DNA of 64,000 nt from CALXOJ01 sp034120015 (GTDB lineage Bacteria > Spirochaetota > Spirochaetia > JAFGXN01): the NCBI GenBank assembly GCA_034120015.1, contig JAXEIF010000029.1, positions 62,001 through 126,000 on the forward strand, read 5' to 3'. The notes below the pieces were generated by a model. That model made no database searches, was not told where the DNA came from, and worked only from the letters and a program-made list of their open reading frames with translations. Shown here in pieces: positions 1 to 8,563 of the stretch (position 1 is its first letter; every line of letters starts with the position of its first letter). A program made the translations under genes and the position numbers.

Positions 1-311
1 GCCGTATCGTCGTCGTATTCCGATGTAATGATACAGCACGGAATCGGAAACCGGAACAGTTTTTCCAATGAATCGATACACTGTTCCCGGCTTAATTGTT
101 TCAGATAGGCCAGCTCGCCGCGACCGAAGATTTGAATCCGGTCGTGGGCAAACTGGTCAAAGAAGCCGCTGAGCGCCAGTCCGGGCCGGTTGACATACGA
201 GGTCCCGATTTCCCGGGAAAGACCTTTTCGTCCGGCAACTACAGTCAGTTTCAAATCTTTATTGGACTTGCAGTTCAGTCCCAATAAGTCGAGAACAGTT
301 AATGTGTTCAT
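1..311 (-). CDS. hprK: HPr kinase/phosphorylase, N-terminal part (runs off the window)
   Basis: The minus-strand frame from the ATG at 309-311 is open to the window edge, giving about 103 residues. It starts MNTLTVLDLLGLNCK and contains NRPGLALSGFF followed by RIQIFGRGE. These match the N-terminal domain of HPr kinase/phosphorylase, which comes before the P-loop kinase domain (outside this window). The enzyme phosphorylates or dephosphorylates a serine of HPr and so links sugar-phosphate status to carbon regulation. It starts 17 bases after the hpf stop with only a weak Shine-Dalgarno, so it is probably read with rpoN and hpf. Family assignment rests on the N-terminal domain only. Confidence 0.85.
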   Translation of the reverse strand, partial: MNTLTVLDLLGLNCKSNKDLKLTVVAGRKGLSREIGTSYVNRPGLALSGFFDQFAHDRIQIFGRGELAYLKQLSREQCIDSLEKLFRFPIPCCIITSEYDDDT

Positions 312-328
312 GTTTTATTCTATAATAT

Positions 329-622
329 TTATTTGTGTTCGGCAATCTTTTCTTTTTCTTTTTTTATTTTCTTCACCGTCTTGTCGACTGCCTGGCTGAC
401 GGCTTTGTACAGTTTTGATGAGCCGCATTCGAAATGAGCATTCCCGCCCCATTTTGTGTGGGTATCGATTTTGACAGTGTAACCGCTTTTTTCGTGAAGA
501 ACATTCATTTTGAAATCGGTGATGTCTTCTTTCAGAAATTCGAGTTTCTGAAGCTTTTTGTTGATGAACTCCTGTGCCGAATTACTCAGCTCGTAATGAA
601 TTCCCTGAATGAATCGTTCCAT
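329..622 (-). CDS. hpf: Ribosome hibernation promoting factor, short form
   Basis: A 97-residue protein of the HPF/RaiA/YfiA family, which binds the 30S decoding centre and silences or dimerises ribosomes in stationary phase. It has the beta-alpha-beta-beta-beta-alpha pattern with the usual basic C-terminal helix (about residues 70-97, lysine-rich). There is no long C-terminal dimerisation domain, so this is the short form. A strong GGAGG lies five bases before the ATG. The start lies 41 bases inside the end of rpoN, so the two genes overlap. The rpoN-hpf-kinase order is common in Gram-negative bacteria, which supports both calls. Confidence 0.9.
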   Translation of the reverse strand: MERFIQGIHYELSNSAQEFINKKLQKLEFLKEDITDFKMNVLHEKSGYTVKIDTHTKWGGNAHFECGSSKLYKAVSQAVDKTVKKIKKEKEKIAEHK

Positions 623-1997
623 AGTTTCCTCCGGAAAATGGTGTTTTTATTTGAGAACGGTATTTACAGACGGTTCGTCTGTGAATATCGATTCCCTGCA
701 GTTTGAGAAGGCGGCTCAGCTGGGTGTCGTTGAGATTGCCGTGTTTGCGCAGCAGTTCGCCGATGACGGCCGTAATCTCTTCCCGGCTGCGGTTGCCCGT
801 GCCGCTGCGGTCGAAGAAGGAAGTCAGCGGTATCGTTGAGGTACGGATAACGGCGCCGGTTTCTTCGTCTTTGATTTTGATTGCAATGATTTTATTTTTG
901 AGAAGCCGCGACAGTTTCGGCCGGTCGGTTCCGACGGCTTCGGCAATTTCCGCCTGTGTGACACGGGTTTTTTGCGTTTCGCCTTCGACAACAAACGCAA
1001 ACTGCCGCCGGATAACGGCAGCAACGGCCGATTTTAACAGCCGGCAGCGTTCTTCGAGCGCATACAAAACAGCTTCTGCCGTTCGCCGTTCCGATGCCTC
1101 TTCTCCGTTTTCGGGAGAATCCGACAACCGCAATGTCTGCAGCAGCCGGTCTGCCGGAACGGAAACCGATACGGAATCTTTTCCGCAGATGACGGCCGTC
1201 GCATCGGGAAGCGGATCGCCGGTCTGTTCGAATCCGCTGCCCGGCGGTTGAGGCACCGGTAACCGGCCGATTTCCGCAACCGTATCGGCGCCGAACTCTT
1301 CGTTCAAAAGCGACGGAATGAGATTCCAGTCGGCGCCGCTTTCGGTAAGAGCAAACAGTTTTTCGTAAAAGCAGACCGCTTCGGGCGGATAGTCCGGATT
1401 GTCGGCAGCAATGACCGCCGCCGATTCGAATCGGTTTTTGACCGCCGCGCCGGGGGGATCGAGACGGCGGATCACCGCGGTTAACCTGTCCAGAATTGCG
1501 GCATTTTGAGGCTGCCGTTTTTTTTCGCTCTCCAGAAAGGTTTCTCCGGTTTCGGCATCGCGGATCCAGTAACCGTTGGCATCGAGACCGCTGATTAAGA
1601 GTTCGCCGAGTTCCGTTTCCTGCGGCGTCAAACGCTCAAGCCGCAGCTGTTCGGTCAGTGTCGATTTTAATGTGGAGTTTGCCGACGCCGTCGATTCGAG
1701 GATGTCGGTGACGGATCGGTTGTCGACGGGCGGATTTGCCGTTTGCCGCGTCGGATTCGGGATATCGGATCGGAACCGCGGATAAAGAACGGCATCGACG
1801 GGATTTTTATCCGCAGAGCGGGAGAGGTAGCGGTTGGATTCCGTAAATTGAATCAGAAAATCTTCCAGTTCGTTTCCCGATGCAGAGAAAAGCTGTTCCC
1901 TCAGCTTCAGAACAGTCATCATCCCCGGTATTTGTTTCAGAACCGTTTTTTGCGACTGACGTTGGGTCATTTTTATTGTTGAATCCCAGGCGGTCAA
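582..1997 (-). CDS. rpoN: RNA polymerase sigma-54 factor
   Basis: A 471-residue divergent sigma-54. The N-terminal region I is glutamine/leucine containing (MTQRQSQKTVLKQ..). A core-binding middle is followed by a helix-turn-helix and then the RpoN-box-like RRTVCKYR near residue 440, the signature that contacts the -24 promoter element. It needs AAA+ activators, none of which lie in this window. The start chosen is TTG at 1995-1997 because GGAGGG sits just ahead of it; the first ATG, nine codons in, has no such site. The gene lies between lptB and hpf on the same strand and overlaps hpf. Sequence conservation is weak outside the box, but length and order fit. Confidence 0.88.
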   Translation of the reverse strand: MTAWDSTIKMTQRQSQKTVLKQIPGMMTVLKLREQLFSASGNELEDFLIQFTESNRYLSRSADKNPVDAVLYPRFRSDIPNPTRQTANPPVDNRSVTDILESTASANSTLKSTLTEQLRLERLTPQETELGELLISGLDANGYWIRDAETGETFLESEKKRQPQNAAILDRLTAVIRRLDPPGAAVKNRFESAAVIAADNPDYPPEAVCFYEKLFALTESGADWNLIPSLLNEEFGADTVAEIGRLPVPQPPGSGFEQTGDPLPDATAVICGKDSVSVSVPADRLLQTLRLSDSPENGEEASERRTAEAVLYALEERCRLLKSAVAAVIRRQFAFVVEGETQKTRVTQAEIAEAVGTDRPKLSRLLKNKIIAIKIKDEETGAVIRTSTIPLTSFFDRSGTGNRSREEITAVIGELLRKHGNLNDTQLSRLLKLQGIDIHRRTVCKYRSQIKTPFSGGNYGTIHSGNSLRAE

Positions 1998-2053
1998 GAT
2001 ACCCTCCGTAGAATTATTATCTCACGGAGATTCCGATAAGTCAATTTTTTTTC

Positions 2054-2782
2054 TTACATGCGGAAGTTTTCGCCGAGATAGATTTTTCGGGCCATTTCGT
2101 TTTCGAGGATATCCGATTTATTGCCGTTGACCAGAATATCGCCGAGGTGGATAATATAGGCCCGGTCGGTAATTTCCAGTGTATCACGGACATTGTGGTC
2201 GGTAATCAGAATTCCGATGCCTTTTTCGGCCAGTTCCGAAATAATGCCTTTGATTTCCGAAACGGCAATCGGGTCGATTCCGGCAAACGGTTCGTCCAAC
2301 AGCAGGAATTTCGGTTCGATGGCGAGAGATCGGGCGATTTCCGTCCGGCGCCGTTCTCCGCCCGAGAGTGTATACGCTTTTTGCGACCGCAGACGGGTGA
2401 TTTTCAGTTCTTCCAAAAGGAATTCGAGTTTATCCTTTTTTTCCGCTTTGTTCAGATCGTTACGGGTTTCGAGAATGGCCCAGATATTCTGTTCGACAGT
2501 CAGCTGTTTGAAAACCGATGCTTCCTGAGGCAGATAGGCAATCCCCCGTCGGGCCCGTTTGTACATCGGTTCATTGGAAATATTGGTGCTGTTCAGATAG
2601 ATGTGTCCCGAAGTCGGTTTGATAAATCCGACAATCATATAAAAGATTGTGGTTTTTCCGGCGCCGTTGGGACCGAGCAGTCCGACAACTTCTCCTTCCT
2701 GCATGCCGAACGAGACTTTCTGTACGGCTACTTTTTTTCCGAAGGTTTTTCTTAAGTTTTCAACGCCCAAAACCGATCTCAT
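2054..2782 (-). CDS. lptB: LPS export ABC transporter ATP-binding protein
   Basis: The 242-residue ATPase of the LptB2FGC complex that extracts lipopolysaccharide from the inner membrane. Walker A is GPNGAGKTT (about residues 36-44), the signature is LSGGERRRTEIARSL, and Walker B with its glutamate is FLLLDEPFAGIDP. The conserved histidine switch lies in LITDHNV. Length is normal for LptB. Its ATG overlaps the lptA stop by four bases (ATGA), so translation is probably coupled. LptFG is not in the window. Its presence with lptA and lptC is the main evidence that the organism makes LPS. Confidence 0.95.
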   Translation of the reverse strand: MRSVLGVENLRKTFGKKVAVQKVSFGMQEGEVVGLLGPNGAGKTTIFYMIVGFIKPTSGHIYLNSTNISNEPMYKRARRGIAYLPQEASVFKQLTVEQNIWAILETRNDLNKAEKKDKLEFLLEELKITRLRSQKAYTLSGGERRRTEIARSLAIEPKFLLLDEPFAGIDPIAVSEIKGIISELAEKGIGILITDHNVRDTLEITDRAYIIHLGDILVNGNKSDILENEMARKIYLGENFRM

Positions 2783-3435
2783 TCTGCTTCTTCCTGTTGG
2801 ATGGTTCCGCGCACGCGTCCTTCCAGTTTAATTTCGTCCGTATCGATATTGATGATAATACGGGTGGCCCGGTATTCGTCTCCGTCTTTGATGACGTAAG
2901 GAGAACTGGAGAGTTCCAGCTCTTTGGTTTTCCGGTTATAAACAGCCGCCTCGCTGCGGCAGACGATATTGTCTTTGATAATACGGACTCCGATTTGTAT
3001 AATCGTGGTTTCCGATTCCTGCGAGTCTTCCAGAAAATTTCCTTTGACAACCAGATTGTTTTTTTTGTCTACCATTTCCGCGTATTCCTCGATGCGGCTG
3101 ATTTTCTTTTCCCGGTCAAAAAACAGTTTTTCGCATTTGAGGTAGATGCCCTGTTTGGAATCACGGACACGCACCTGTCCCGAACAGACCGCATAACGGA
3201 AATTCTCTCCGAACAGTTCGATGCGGTTGGCATTGATCAGTGTTTCTCCGGAAACAATACGGGCGTTTCCTTCCAAAACGGTAAATTCTTTTCCTTTGCT
3301 CAGTTCGATGGAAGTTTTGTTGCTGCTGAATTCGAATTTATCGGCTTTTTCTTTTTTGTTTTTCTCATCGGCGGCAAAAGCGGAAAAAGAGAACAGCAGC
3401 AGAAAAAGAATCGCGGACAGGCGCCGTTCAGTCAT
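2779..3435 (-). CDS. lptA: LPS transport periplasmic protein LptA
   Basis: About 218 residues beginning MTERRLSAILFLLLFSF.., with a cleavable signal peptide ending near AFAAD. The body is a beta-jellyroll of OstA/LptA type with many short strands (for example EFTVLEGNARIVSG). It forms the periplasmic bridge that carries LPS between LptC and LptD. The frame is open further upstream to 3594, but the ATG at 3433-3435 has AAAGGAGG seven bases before it and gives the signal peptide, so I start there. It overlaps lptC by eight bases and lptB by four. Assignment rests on fold-type pattern, length and position rather than strong sequence identity. Confidence 0.85.
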   Translation of the reverse strand: MTERRLSAILFLLLFSFSAFAADEKNKKEKADKFEFSSNKTSIELSKGKEFTVLEGNARIVSGETLINANRIELFGENFRYAVCSGQVRVRDSKQGIYLKCEKLFFDREKKISRIEEYAEMVDKKNNLVVKGNFLEDSQESETTIIQIGVRIIKDNIVCRSEAAVYNRKTKELELSSSPYVIKDGDEYRATRIIINIDTDEIKLEGRVRGTIQQEEAE

Positions 3436-4054
3436 CAATGACCTCCTTTGTCGGAATTTCTTCCGGAGTGCGCGCCGCAGCGGCAGAGTCGTCTTCTTCT
3501 TTTGCGTTCGGATCGGAAATGTATTGCCCGTAAACGCCGTTTCTGAATTCGGCTTTATTTTTTCCCGAATCGAGATAAAAGCCTTTGCCGGCAAAAAAGG
3601 TGCCGTCCTTTTTTGTAATTTTTATCTCGTCTGTAATATTTCCCGATAAAACGCGGTCTTTATCCTGCCATAAAAGGTAATTGCCTTCGATTCGTACTTT
3701 TTCTTTTTCGGAATAAATGTCAATGTTTTCCGTTATTTCGACATTGCCGGAGTTGTTGTAACGGACGGCCTTTCCGGCGGATCCGCTGGCCGAGAGAGCT
3801 TCTTTATTGTCATACTGTTCGAATCTCATCGAGTGGACAACAATCTGGTTTTTTTCGTTGGTATCGAACATTTCCGCGGATTCGGCTTCGGCGTGATAGC
3901 GGAGTTTGCCGCGTGCGACATCGTTGTATTCCATTTCGTAAATGCGGATTCCGGGAATCGAATCGTAAAGAGCGTTCAATTCGTCATCCGACATTGTTCG
4001 GACTTTACACGAGAAGAGCGGAAAAAAAATCATCAAAACAGCAATAAAGCGCAC
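3428..4054 (-). CDS. lptC: LPS export protein LptC-like lipoprotein
   Basis: A 208-residue protein with a short hydrophobic leader and a lipobox-like FSC at residues 14-16, followed by a repetitive beta-strand domain (about residues 35-180) typical of LptC/YrbK. LptC is bitopic in enterobacteria, but lipoprotein forms occur in other phyla. It receives LPS from LptB2FG and passes it to LptA. The last 25 residues are acidic and low in complexity. It is the first gene of the minus-strand run lptC-lptA-lptB-rpoN-hpf-hprK. The call depends strongly on the neighbouring lptA and lptB. Confidence 0.8.
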   Translation of the reverse strand: MRFIAVLMIFFPLFSCKVRTMSDDELNALYDSIPGIRIYEMEYNDVARGKLRYHAEAESAEMFDTNEKNQIVVHSMRFEQYDNKEALSASGSAGKAVRYNNSGNVEITENIDIYSEKEKVRIEGNYLLWQDKDRVLSGNITDEIKITKKDGTFFAGKGFYLDSGKNKAEFRNGVYGQYISDPNAKEEDDSAAAARTPEEIPTKEVIDD

Positions 4055-4115
4055 AATTCAGTATATCAAATCCGTTCCTTTCCGACAACAACCTTTTCAA
4101 AATCTTTTCGGGCTG

Positions 4116-4144
4116 TTGCCTATTTGATTTTTATCGTTTAAAAT
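4116..4144 (+). promoter_or_regulatory. Sigma-70-type promoter of the rbgA-like gene
   Basis: TTGCCT (4116-4121), a 17-base spacer and TAAAAT (4139-4144). The predicted transcription start falls at about 4150, on the GTG start codon, so the mRNA may be leaderless. Confidence 0.6.
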
Positions 4145-4149
4145 GGGGT

Positions 4150-5118
4150 GTGAATATCAATTGGTTCCCCGGTCACATGAAAAAGACCGCCGATTTGCTG
4201 AATACGAATATTGCATTGGTGGATTTGTCCGTTGTGGTTTTGGATTCCCGAGTGCCGTTGTCAAGTCTGAACCCGCTTGTGGAAAAAATAATCTGCCGGA
4301 AACCGGTTCTTTATCTGTTGAATAAGGCCGATCTGGCCGACGAATCCCAGACGCGTCTTTGGGCAGCCTGGTTAAAAGGGAAGAAAAACGGAAATGTCAT
4401 CATCTGTTCGGCGGTGCAACCTGCCGAATCTGTCCGGATTACGAATGCCTGTTTCTCGCTTTGCCCCGAAGCCAAAACAGGTCGCCGCGGTGTGCGTGTA
4501 CTGATAACGGGGATTCCCAATGCGGGAAAATCGACCCTGATTAATACATTGTGCGGTGAATCCAAGGCCAAAACAGGCGACCGGCCGGCCGTAACGACAA
4601 AACTGCAGAAAATTTTGACACGGGGCGGTTTGGATTTATATGATACACCCGGAATTTTGTGGCATAAATTCGAAGATCAGACTGCAGCCTGCCGTTTGGC
4701 TGCGACAGGTGCCATTCGGGAAGAGATTTTGAATTTACCCGATATTGCCCTGTTTTCCATCGGTTTTCTTCGGCAGTATTACGGAAAGGCGCTGGCCGAC
4801 CGGTTTTCGCTGGGTGACGTCGTCAGTGAAGATCCCGTCGCTGTTTTGGAGGCGGTCGCCCGTAAACGCGGCTGTATCGGCAAAGGCGGGGCGGTTGACT
4901 GGGATAAAGCGGCGGCCGTCTTTTTACGCGAAATGCGGGCCGGTAAACTCGGTCGGCTGACTTTTGACCGCTGGGAGGAGTTCGCCGCCGCGGAAGCGGT
5001 CCGCACCGCCGGCGAAGCCGCTGCCGAAAACGGCAACGCGGACAGCGGCAGTTTGTCCGGTGGCGGAACAGTGCAGACGAAGCCGGCTGCCGGCAACGGA
5101 GCTTCGGATGGCGTTTGA
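4150..5118 (+). CDS. rbgA: Ribosome biogenesis GTPase, circularly permuted (YlqF/RbgA type)
   Basis: A 322-residue circularly permuted GTPase: the G4 motif NKAD (about residue 58) precedes G1 GIPNAGKST (about 124-132) and G3 DTPG (about 166). The N-terminus NINWFPGHMKK is the YlqF/RbgA signature; the family acts in late 50S assembly. The GTG at 4150 gives that N-terminus and lies where transcription should begin. The last 40 residues are alanine/glycine-rich low-complexity sequence not expected in RbgA and look like a lineage-specific tail. The stop overlaps the next gene by 11 bases, so they are co-transcribed. Confidence 0.88.
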   Translation: MNINWFPGHMKKTADLLNTNIALVDLSVVVLDSRVPLSSLNPLVEKIICRKPVLYLLNKADLADESQTRLWAAWLKGKKNGNVIICSAVQPAESVRITNACFSLCPEAKTGRRGVRVLITGIPNAGKSTLINTLCGESKAKTGDRPAVTTKLQKILTRGGLDLYDTPGILWHKFEDQTAACRLAATGAIREEILNLPDIALFSIGFLRQYYGKALADRFSLGDVVSEDPVAVLEAVARKRGCIGKGGAVDWDKAAAVFLREMRAGKLGRLTFDRWEEFAAAEAVRTAGEAAAENGNADSGSLSGGGTVQTKPAAGNGASDGV

Positions 5119-5944
5119 AGTGACGGTTGTGATTCCGCATTACGAACGGGAGGAGCTGCTGGCGCAGGCGTTGGAGTCGGTGGTCCGGCAGACGGAGCCG
5201 CCTGCCGAAATCATCGTTGCCGACGACGGCAGCCGGCGGCCGCCCGAGGCGGTCTGCCGCCGCTTCGGCGCACGGCTGCTGACAACGGCACATACCGGTA
5301 AACCCGGTGCGGTGCGCAATCGCGGGGCGGAGGCTGCGGGAACGCGGTGGGTGGCTTTTTTGGATTCCGATGATTTATGGCTGCCCGACAAGCTCCGTAA
5401 TCAACGGTTGCTGCTGGAATCGCATCCCGATATAACACTGTGTCACACGAAGGAGATTTGGCAGCGCGGAACCCAAATCGTGAGTCAGAAAAAACAAAAA
5501 CATCGTCACGAGGGTGACTTGTTTGAGGATGCGCTGAAAAAATGTATCATAGGACCGTCTACCGTTCTTCTCGATAAAACGGTCTTCGACAGTCTCGGAG
5601 GTTTTGACGAAACTCTGGAAATTGCCGAGGATTACGAGTTTTGGCTGCGGTGGACAGCCCGGTTTCCGGTGGTTTACTGTGCCGAACCGTCGGTTATCAA
5701 ACGGGCCGGCGGGTGGCCGCAGCTTTCGGAAAAATACGGGCAAATCGAAATTTTCCGCATCGAAGCTCTGTTGCGGATTTTGGATAAAAATGTTCTCGAC
5801 TCCCGGCATCGGACGGAAGTACTGCAGGAGGCTGAACGGAAAATCGGAATTTACTGTCACGGCTGCCGTAAACGCGGGCGAACGGATGAAGCCCTTCGCA
5901 TGGAACAGTTGTGGAGAGCAGCAAATAAAGGAGAAGAAAAATGA
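5108..5944 (+). CDS. Family 2 glycosyltransferase
   Basis: A 278-residue GT-A enzyme starting MAFEVTVVIPHYER. It carries VVIP, the nucleotide-binding ADDGS (about residue 36) and the metal-binding DSDD (about residue 83), plus EDYEFWLR (about 186), which resembles the family's ED motif. It transfers a sugar from a nucleotide-sugar to an unknown acceptor. There is no membrane segment, so it is cytosolic or membrane-associated. The frame is open upstream from 4964, but the ATG at 5108 starts exactly at the domain. It overlaps the GTPase by 11 bases and the next gene by four. Substrate unknown. Confidence 0.85.
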   Translation: MAFEVTVVIPHYEREELLAQALESVVRQTEPPAEIIVADDGSRRPPEAVCRRFGARLLTTAHTGKPGAVRNRGAEAAGTRWVAFLDSDDLWLPDKLRNQRLLLESHPDITLCHTKEIWQRGTQIVSQKKQKHRHEGDLFEDALKKCIIGPSTVLLDKTVFDSLGGFDETLEIAEDYEFWLRWTARFPVVYCAEPSVIKRAGGWPQLSEKYGQIEIFRIEALLRILDKNVLDSRHRTEVLQEAERKIGIYCHGCRKRGRTDEALRMEQLWRAANKGEEK

Positions 5945-7263
5945 AAGCAAAACGTTTATCGTTTTTTTTCGGTACGGTTATATTGTGTTGCACGATGCTT
6001 TCTTTTCAGGTTGTGAAACCGACCGCGCCGCTTTTTTTCGGACTCTGGTCGGATACCGAATCGCTGACCGATTTACAGAAAACATCATTGGAAAAAATCA
6101 TTAAACAGACGATTGAGGTTCAGAGCGGCCTCTCTCTGAAAAACGAAAAAGCAGATGTCAGGATGCCGGCTTCTCTCAAGGATGTAAAAAAAAGTTTATA
6201 CGAGACTTTGAAAAAAGAAAAAGTTCGTTACGGGCTTTTCGGCTGGCTGGAGACGGGAGAAAAAACGTCCCGCCTGCGGATTTTTATTCTGGACAGCGAT
6301 ACGGAAACGGAAGCGGACGGTTTTTCCGATTACCGTTCCCGAACCGATATTTTTACTGCGGTGATGCCTGCTGTCGAAAATCTGATTGCCGGGTGGCAGA
6401 CGACGGACAGCACGGAGGTGCCCTCATCGGCTTATGAGCCCAGAGAGTGGGTGAGGATTAACGGCGGATTTTTTAAAATGGGAGAAAATTATCACCGGCC
6501 GGACAATCAGCCGCAACACGAGGTTTATGTCGATGATTTCTGGATGGACCCTTATGAAGTAACCGTTAAGGAATTCCGTGAATTTGTTGCGGAAACCGGA
6601 TACTACATGGGGAAGGGGGCTTTCATTTATAATGATCAGATGCGAATGGTGTTTGACAAAGAACTGAACTTCGAAAGTCCGGGGTATCAAATTGCGGACA
6701 GACAGCCTGTTTCCTGCGTCAGTTGGATAGATGCCCTTCATTACTGCAACTGGAAAAGTACCAAACGCGGACTGACGCCCTGTTACGAAATTAGCGATAC
6801 CGGAGTGCGCTGGATTCGGGATGCCGACGGCTATCGGCTTCCGACAGAAGCGGAATGGGAATATGCCGCGTCCGGGGGGCAGCTGGAGCGTAAAGAGGTG
6901 TTTTCCGGGTCGGACTACATCGGTTCGGTTGCGGTTCATTCCGCAAACAGCAGCGGATCTCCGGCTACGGTCGGCAGTCTGAAGCCGAACCGATTGGGGC
7001 TTTATGATATGAGCGGAAATGTTTTTGAGTGGTGTTGGGATATTTACAGTGAAACATTTTACAGTGATTCGCTATTGTCTCAAAATCCGACCGGACCGGC
7101 TAAAGGAAATTTTCGTGTTTACCGCGGCGGTTCATGGCTGAGTCCGCCGATGATCTGTCTTGTTTTTAACCGTTTGTCCAATAATCCGCAGTTGCGTTCC
7201 AATTTGGTCGGATTCCGTCTGGCGAGAACCGGACCGGCGGCCGGATTTGATGTTTCCCGGTAA
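5941..7263 (+). CDS. Exported FGE/SUMF1-type (formylglycine-generating-enzyme-like) protein
   Basis: A 440-residue protein with an N-terminal hydrophobic leader (residues about 8-24), a 140-residue unassigned region, then an FGE-sulfatase domain from about residue 160. Visible landmarks are INGGFFKMGEN, DPYEVTVKEFREF, PVSCVSWIDALHYCNW, YRLPTEAEWEYAA, GLYDMSGNVFEWCWD, VYRGGSWLS and VGFRLAR. In true FGEs two cysteines activate a sulfatase; here the region after RGGSW lacks an obvious paired cysteine, so this is more likely a C-type-lectin-fold binding or envelope protein. ATGA overlap with the glycosyltransferase indicates one operon. Confidence 0.85.
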   Translation: MKAKRLSFFFGTVILCCTMLSFQVVKPTAPLFFGLWSDTESLTDLQKTSLEKIIKQTIEVQSGLSLKNEKADVRMPASLKDVKKSLYETLKKEKVRYGLFGWLETGEKTSRLRIFILDSDTETEADGFSDYRSRTDIFTAVMPAVENLIAGWQTTDSTEVPSSAYEPREWVRINGGFFKMGENYHRPDNQPQHEVYVDDFWMDPYEVTVKEFREFVAETGYYMGKGAFIYNDQMRMVFDKELNFESPGYQIADRQPVSCVSWIDALHYCNWKSTKRGLTPCYEISDTGVRWIRDADGYRLPTEAEWEYAASGGQLERKEVFSGSDYIGSVAVHSANSSGSPATVGSLKPNRLGLYDMSGNVFEWCWDIYSETFYSDSLLSQNPTGPAKGNFRVYRGGSWLSPPMICLVFNRLSNNPQLRSNLVGFRLARTGPAAGFDVSR

Positions 7264-7324
7264 GAAAAATCAGCAATTAAAGTAAATTTTTATCCTGCCG
7301 ATAAAATTAAAGAGGAATACTGAT

Positions 7325-8563
7325 ATGAAGAAAGGTGTATTGACTTTACTTTTGGTCGGATTAAGTGTTTCCGCTTTTTCCGATTATTACATCTGTTACG
7401 GTTCGTTCGGATATCGGGAGAATGCGTTTGCCGAAGTTTCCGCGTTAAAAGGGGTCGGAATTGAGGCATCGGTCGGTCGGTTTGATGTTTCGGGAAAAAC
7501 CTTGTATCGCGTGATACATCCGAAAGGGTATGCCGACCGCGATTCCGCCAAGTGGAAGTTAAAATATATTCTGGCCGGTTTGGATCGCGAATATCCGAAT
7601 CAAAACGCTTTTTGGGTGTTCGAAAGCGTCGGATCCCCGGATTTTGTTGCCAATGGTCCGGTTGAAAAAGAAACGGCAGCCGAAGAAACGGCAGTCGAAG
7701 AAACGGCAGTCGAAGAAACGGCAGTCGAAGAAACGGCAGCCGAAGAAACGGCAGTCGAAGAAACGGCAGTCGAAGAAACGACAACCGAAGAAACGACAAC
7801 CGAAGAAACGGCAACCGAAGAAACGGCAACCGAAGAAACGGCAACCGAAGAAACGGCAGTCGAAGAAACGGCAACCGAAGAAACGGCAACCGAAGAAACG
7901 GCAACCGAAGAAACGGCAACCGAAGAAACGGCAGTCGAAGAAACGGCAGTCGAAGAAACGGCAGTCGAAGAAACGGCAGTCGAAGAAACGGCAGTCGAAG
8001 AAACGGCAGTCGAAGAAACGGCAGTCGAAGAAGCTGCAGTCGAAGAAGCTGCAGTCGAAGAAGCTGCAGTCGAAGAAACGGCAGTCGAAGAAACGGCAGT
8101 CGAAGAAACGGCAGTCGAAGAAACGGCAGTCGAAGAAACGGCAGTCGAAGAAACGGCAGTCGAAGAAACGGCAGTCGAAGATGTTGTCAAACCGGCTGTC
8201 GAAAATCCGACCGGTGAAACGGTTGTTTCGAAGCAGGATAAAGAAACGATACTTTTCTCGTTAAAGGATCAGTCTGTTTCCAAAACACTTTTTGATGCTC
8301 CGGCCGATGTCTATGCGGTGATTTCCCCGGAACTGACGGACGGACGGGAAGCTGTTTCTTTTACCGTTAATTTGTACCGGGACAAACAGCGTATAGCCTC
8401 AAAAACAGGTGATTTGATTTCCGATTTAAATTTTTTCAGTATTGACGGAGCATTCCCCGAAGCGGCGATGAATGATGTTTCTCGGACATGCGAGTATACC
8501 GTCGAGTTGATTTTGCAGGGAGAGGTATTGGCGGAAAGTTCGTTTCTGTACTTTAACGACTGA
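7325..8563 (+). CDS. Secreted protein with SPOR-like domain and long EETAV pentapeptide repeat
   Basis: A 412-residue protein. Residues 1-19 form a signal peptide. About 20-100 resemble a SPOR-like fold (YYICYGSFGYRENAFAEVSALK..). About 115-284 are 34 five-residue repeats of the form EETAV, EETAA, EETAT or EEAAV, strongly acidic. The last 125 residues are a compact domain with no family I recognise. The repeat probably forms an extended acidic stalk in the periplasm or at the surface. GAGGAATACTGAT precedes the ATG. The stop overlaps the convergent PEGA-like gene by 11 bases. The two non-repeat domains make it a real gene even though every frame through the repeat is open. Confidence 0.8.
   Translation: MKKGVLTLLLVGLSVSAFSDYYICYGSFGYRENAFAEVSALKGVGIEASVGRFDVSGKTLYRVIHPKGYADRDSAKWKLKYILAGLDREYPNQNAFWVFESVGSPDFVANGPVEKETAAEETAVEETAVEETAVEETAAEETAVEETAVEETTTEETTTEETATEETATEETATEETAVEETATEETATEETATEETATEETAVEETAVEETAVEETAVEETAVEETAVEETAVEEAAVEEAAVEEAAVEETAVEETAVEETAVEETAVEETAVEETAVEETAVEDVVKPAVENPTGETVVSKQDKETILFSLKDQSVSKTLFDAPADVYAVISPELTDGREAVSFTVNLYRDKQRIASKTGDLISDLNFFSIDGAFPEAAMNDVSRTCEYTVELILQGEVLAESSFLYFND
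7667..8176 (+). repeat. 15-bp tandem repeat, 34 in-frame units
   Basis: The unit is gaagaaacggcagtc with variants at the last codons (gcagcc, gcaacc, acaacc, gctgcagtc). 34 consecutive units of exactly 15 bases keep the reading frame. Variant units occur in runs (four GCAACC units in a row, three GCTGCAGTC units), as expected from slippage or unequal crossing-over. Copy number is therefore likely to vary among strains. Confidence 0.95.

Noticed and set aside
5941..7263. True formylglycine-generating enzyme for sulfatases
   Set aside because: No sulfatase is adjacent, the catalytic cysteine pair is not evident, and the protein is exported; kept as an FGE-like fold only.
7667..8176. CRISPR-like regular repeats (also 62244-62350)
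   Set aside because: Units of 15 and 18 bases are directly adjacent with no unique spacers and no cas genes nearby.
7290..8264. Long frames over the 15-bp repeat on other frames (lysine-rich on the plus strand, serine-rich and leucine-rich on the minus strand)
   Set aside because: They are open only because the repeat lacks stops; they have no ribosome-binding site, signal or flanking domain. The 7325 frame has all three.
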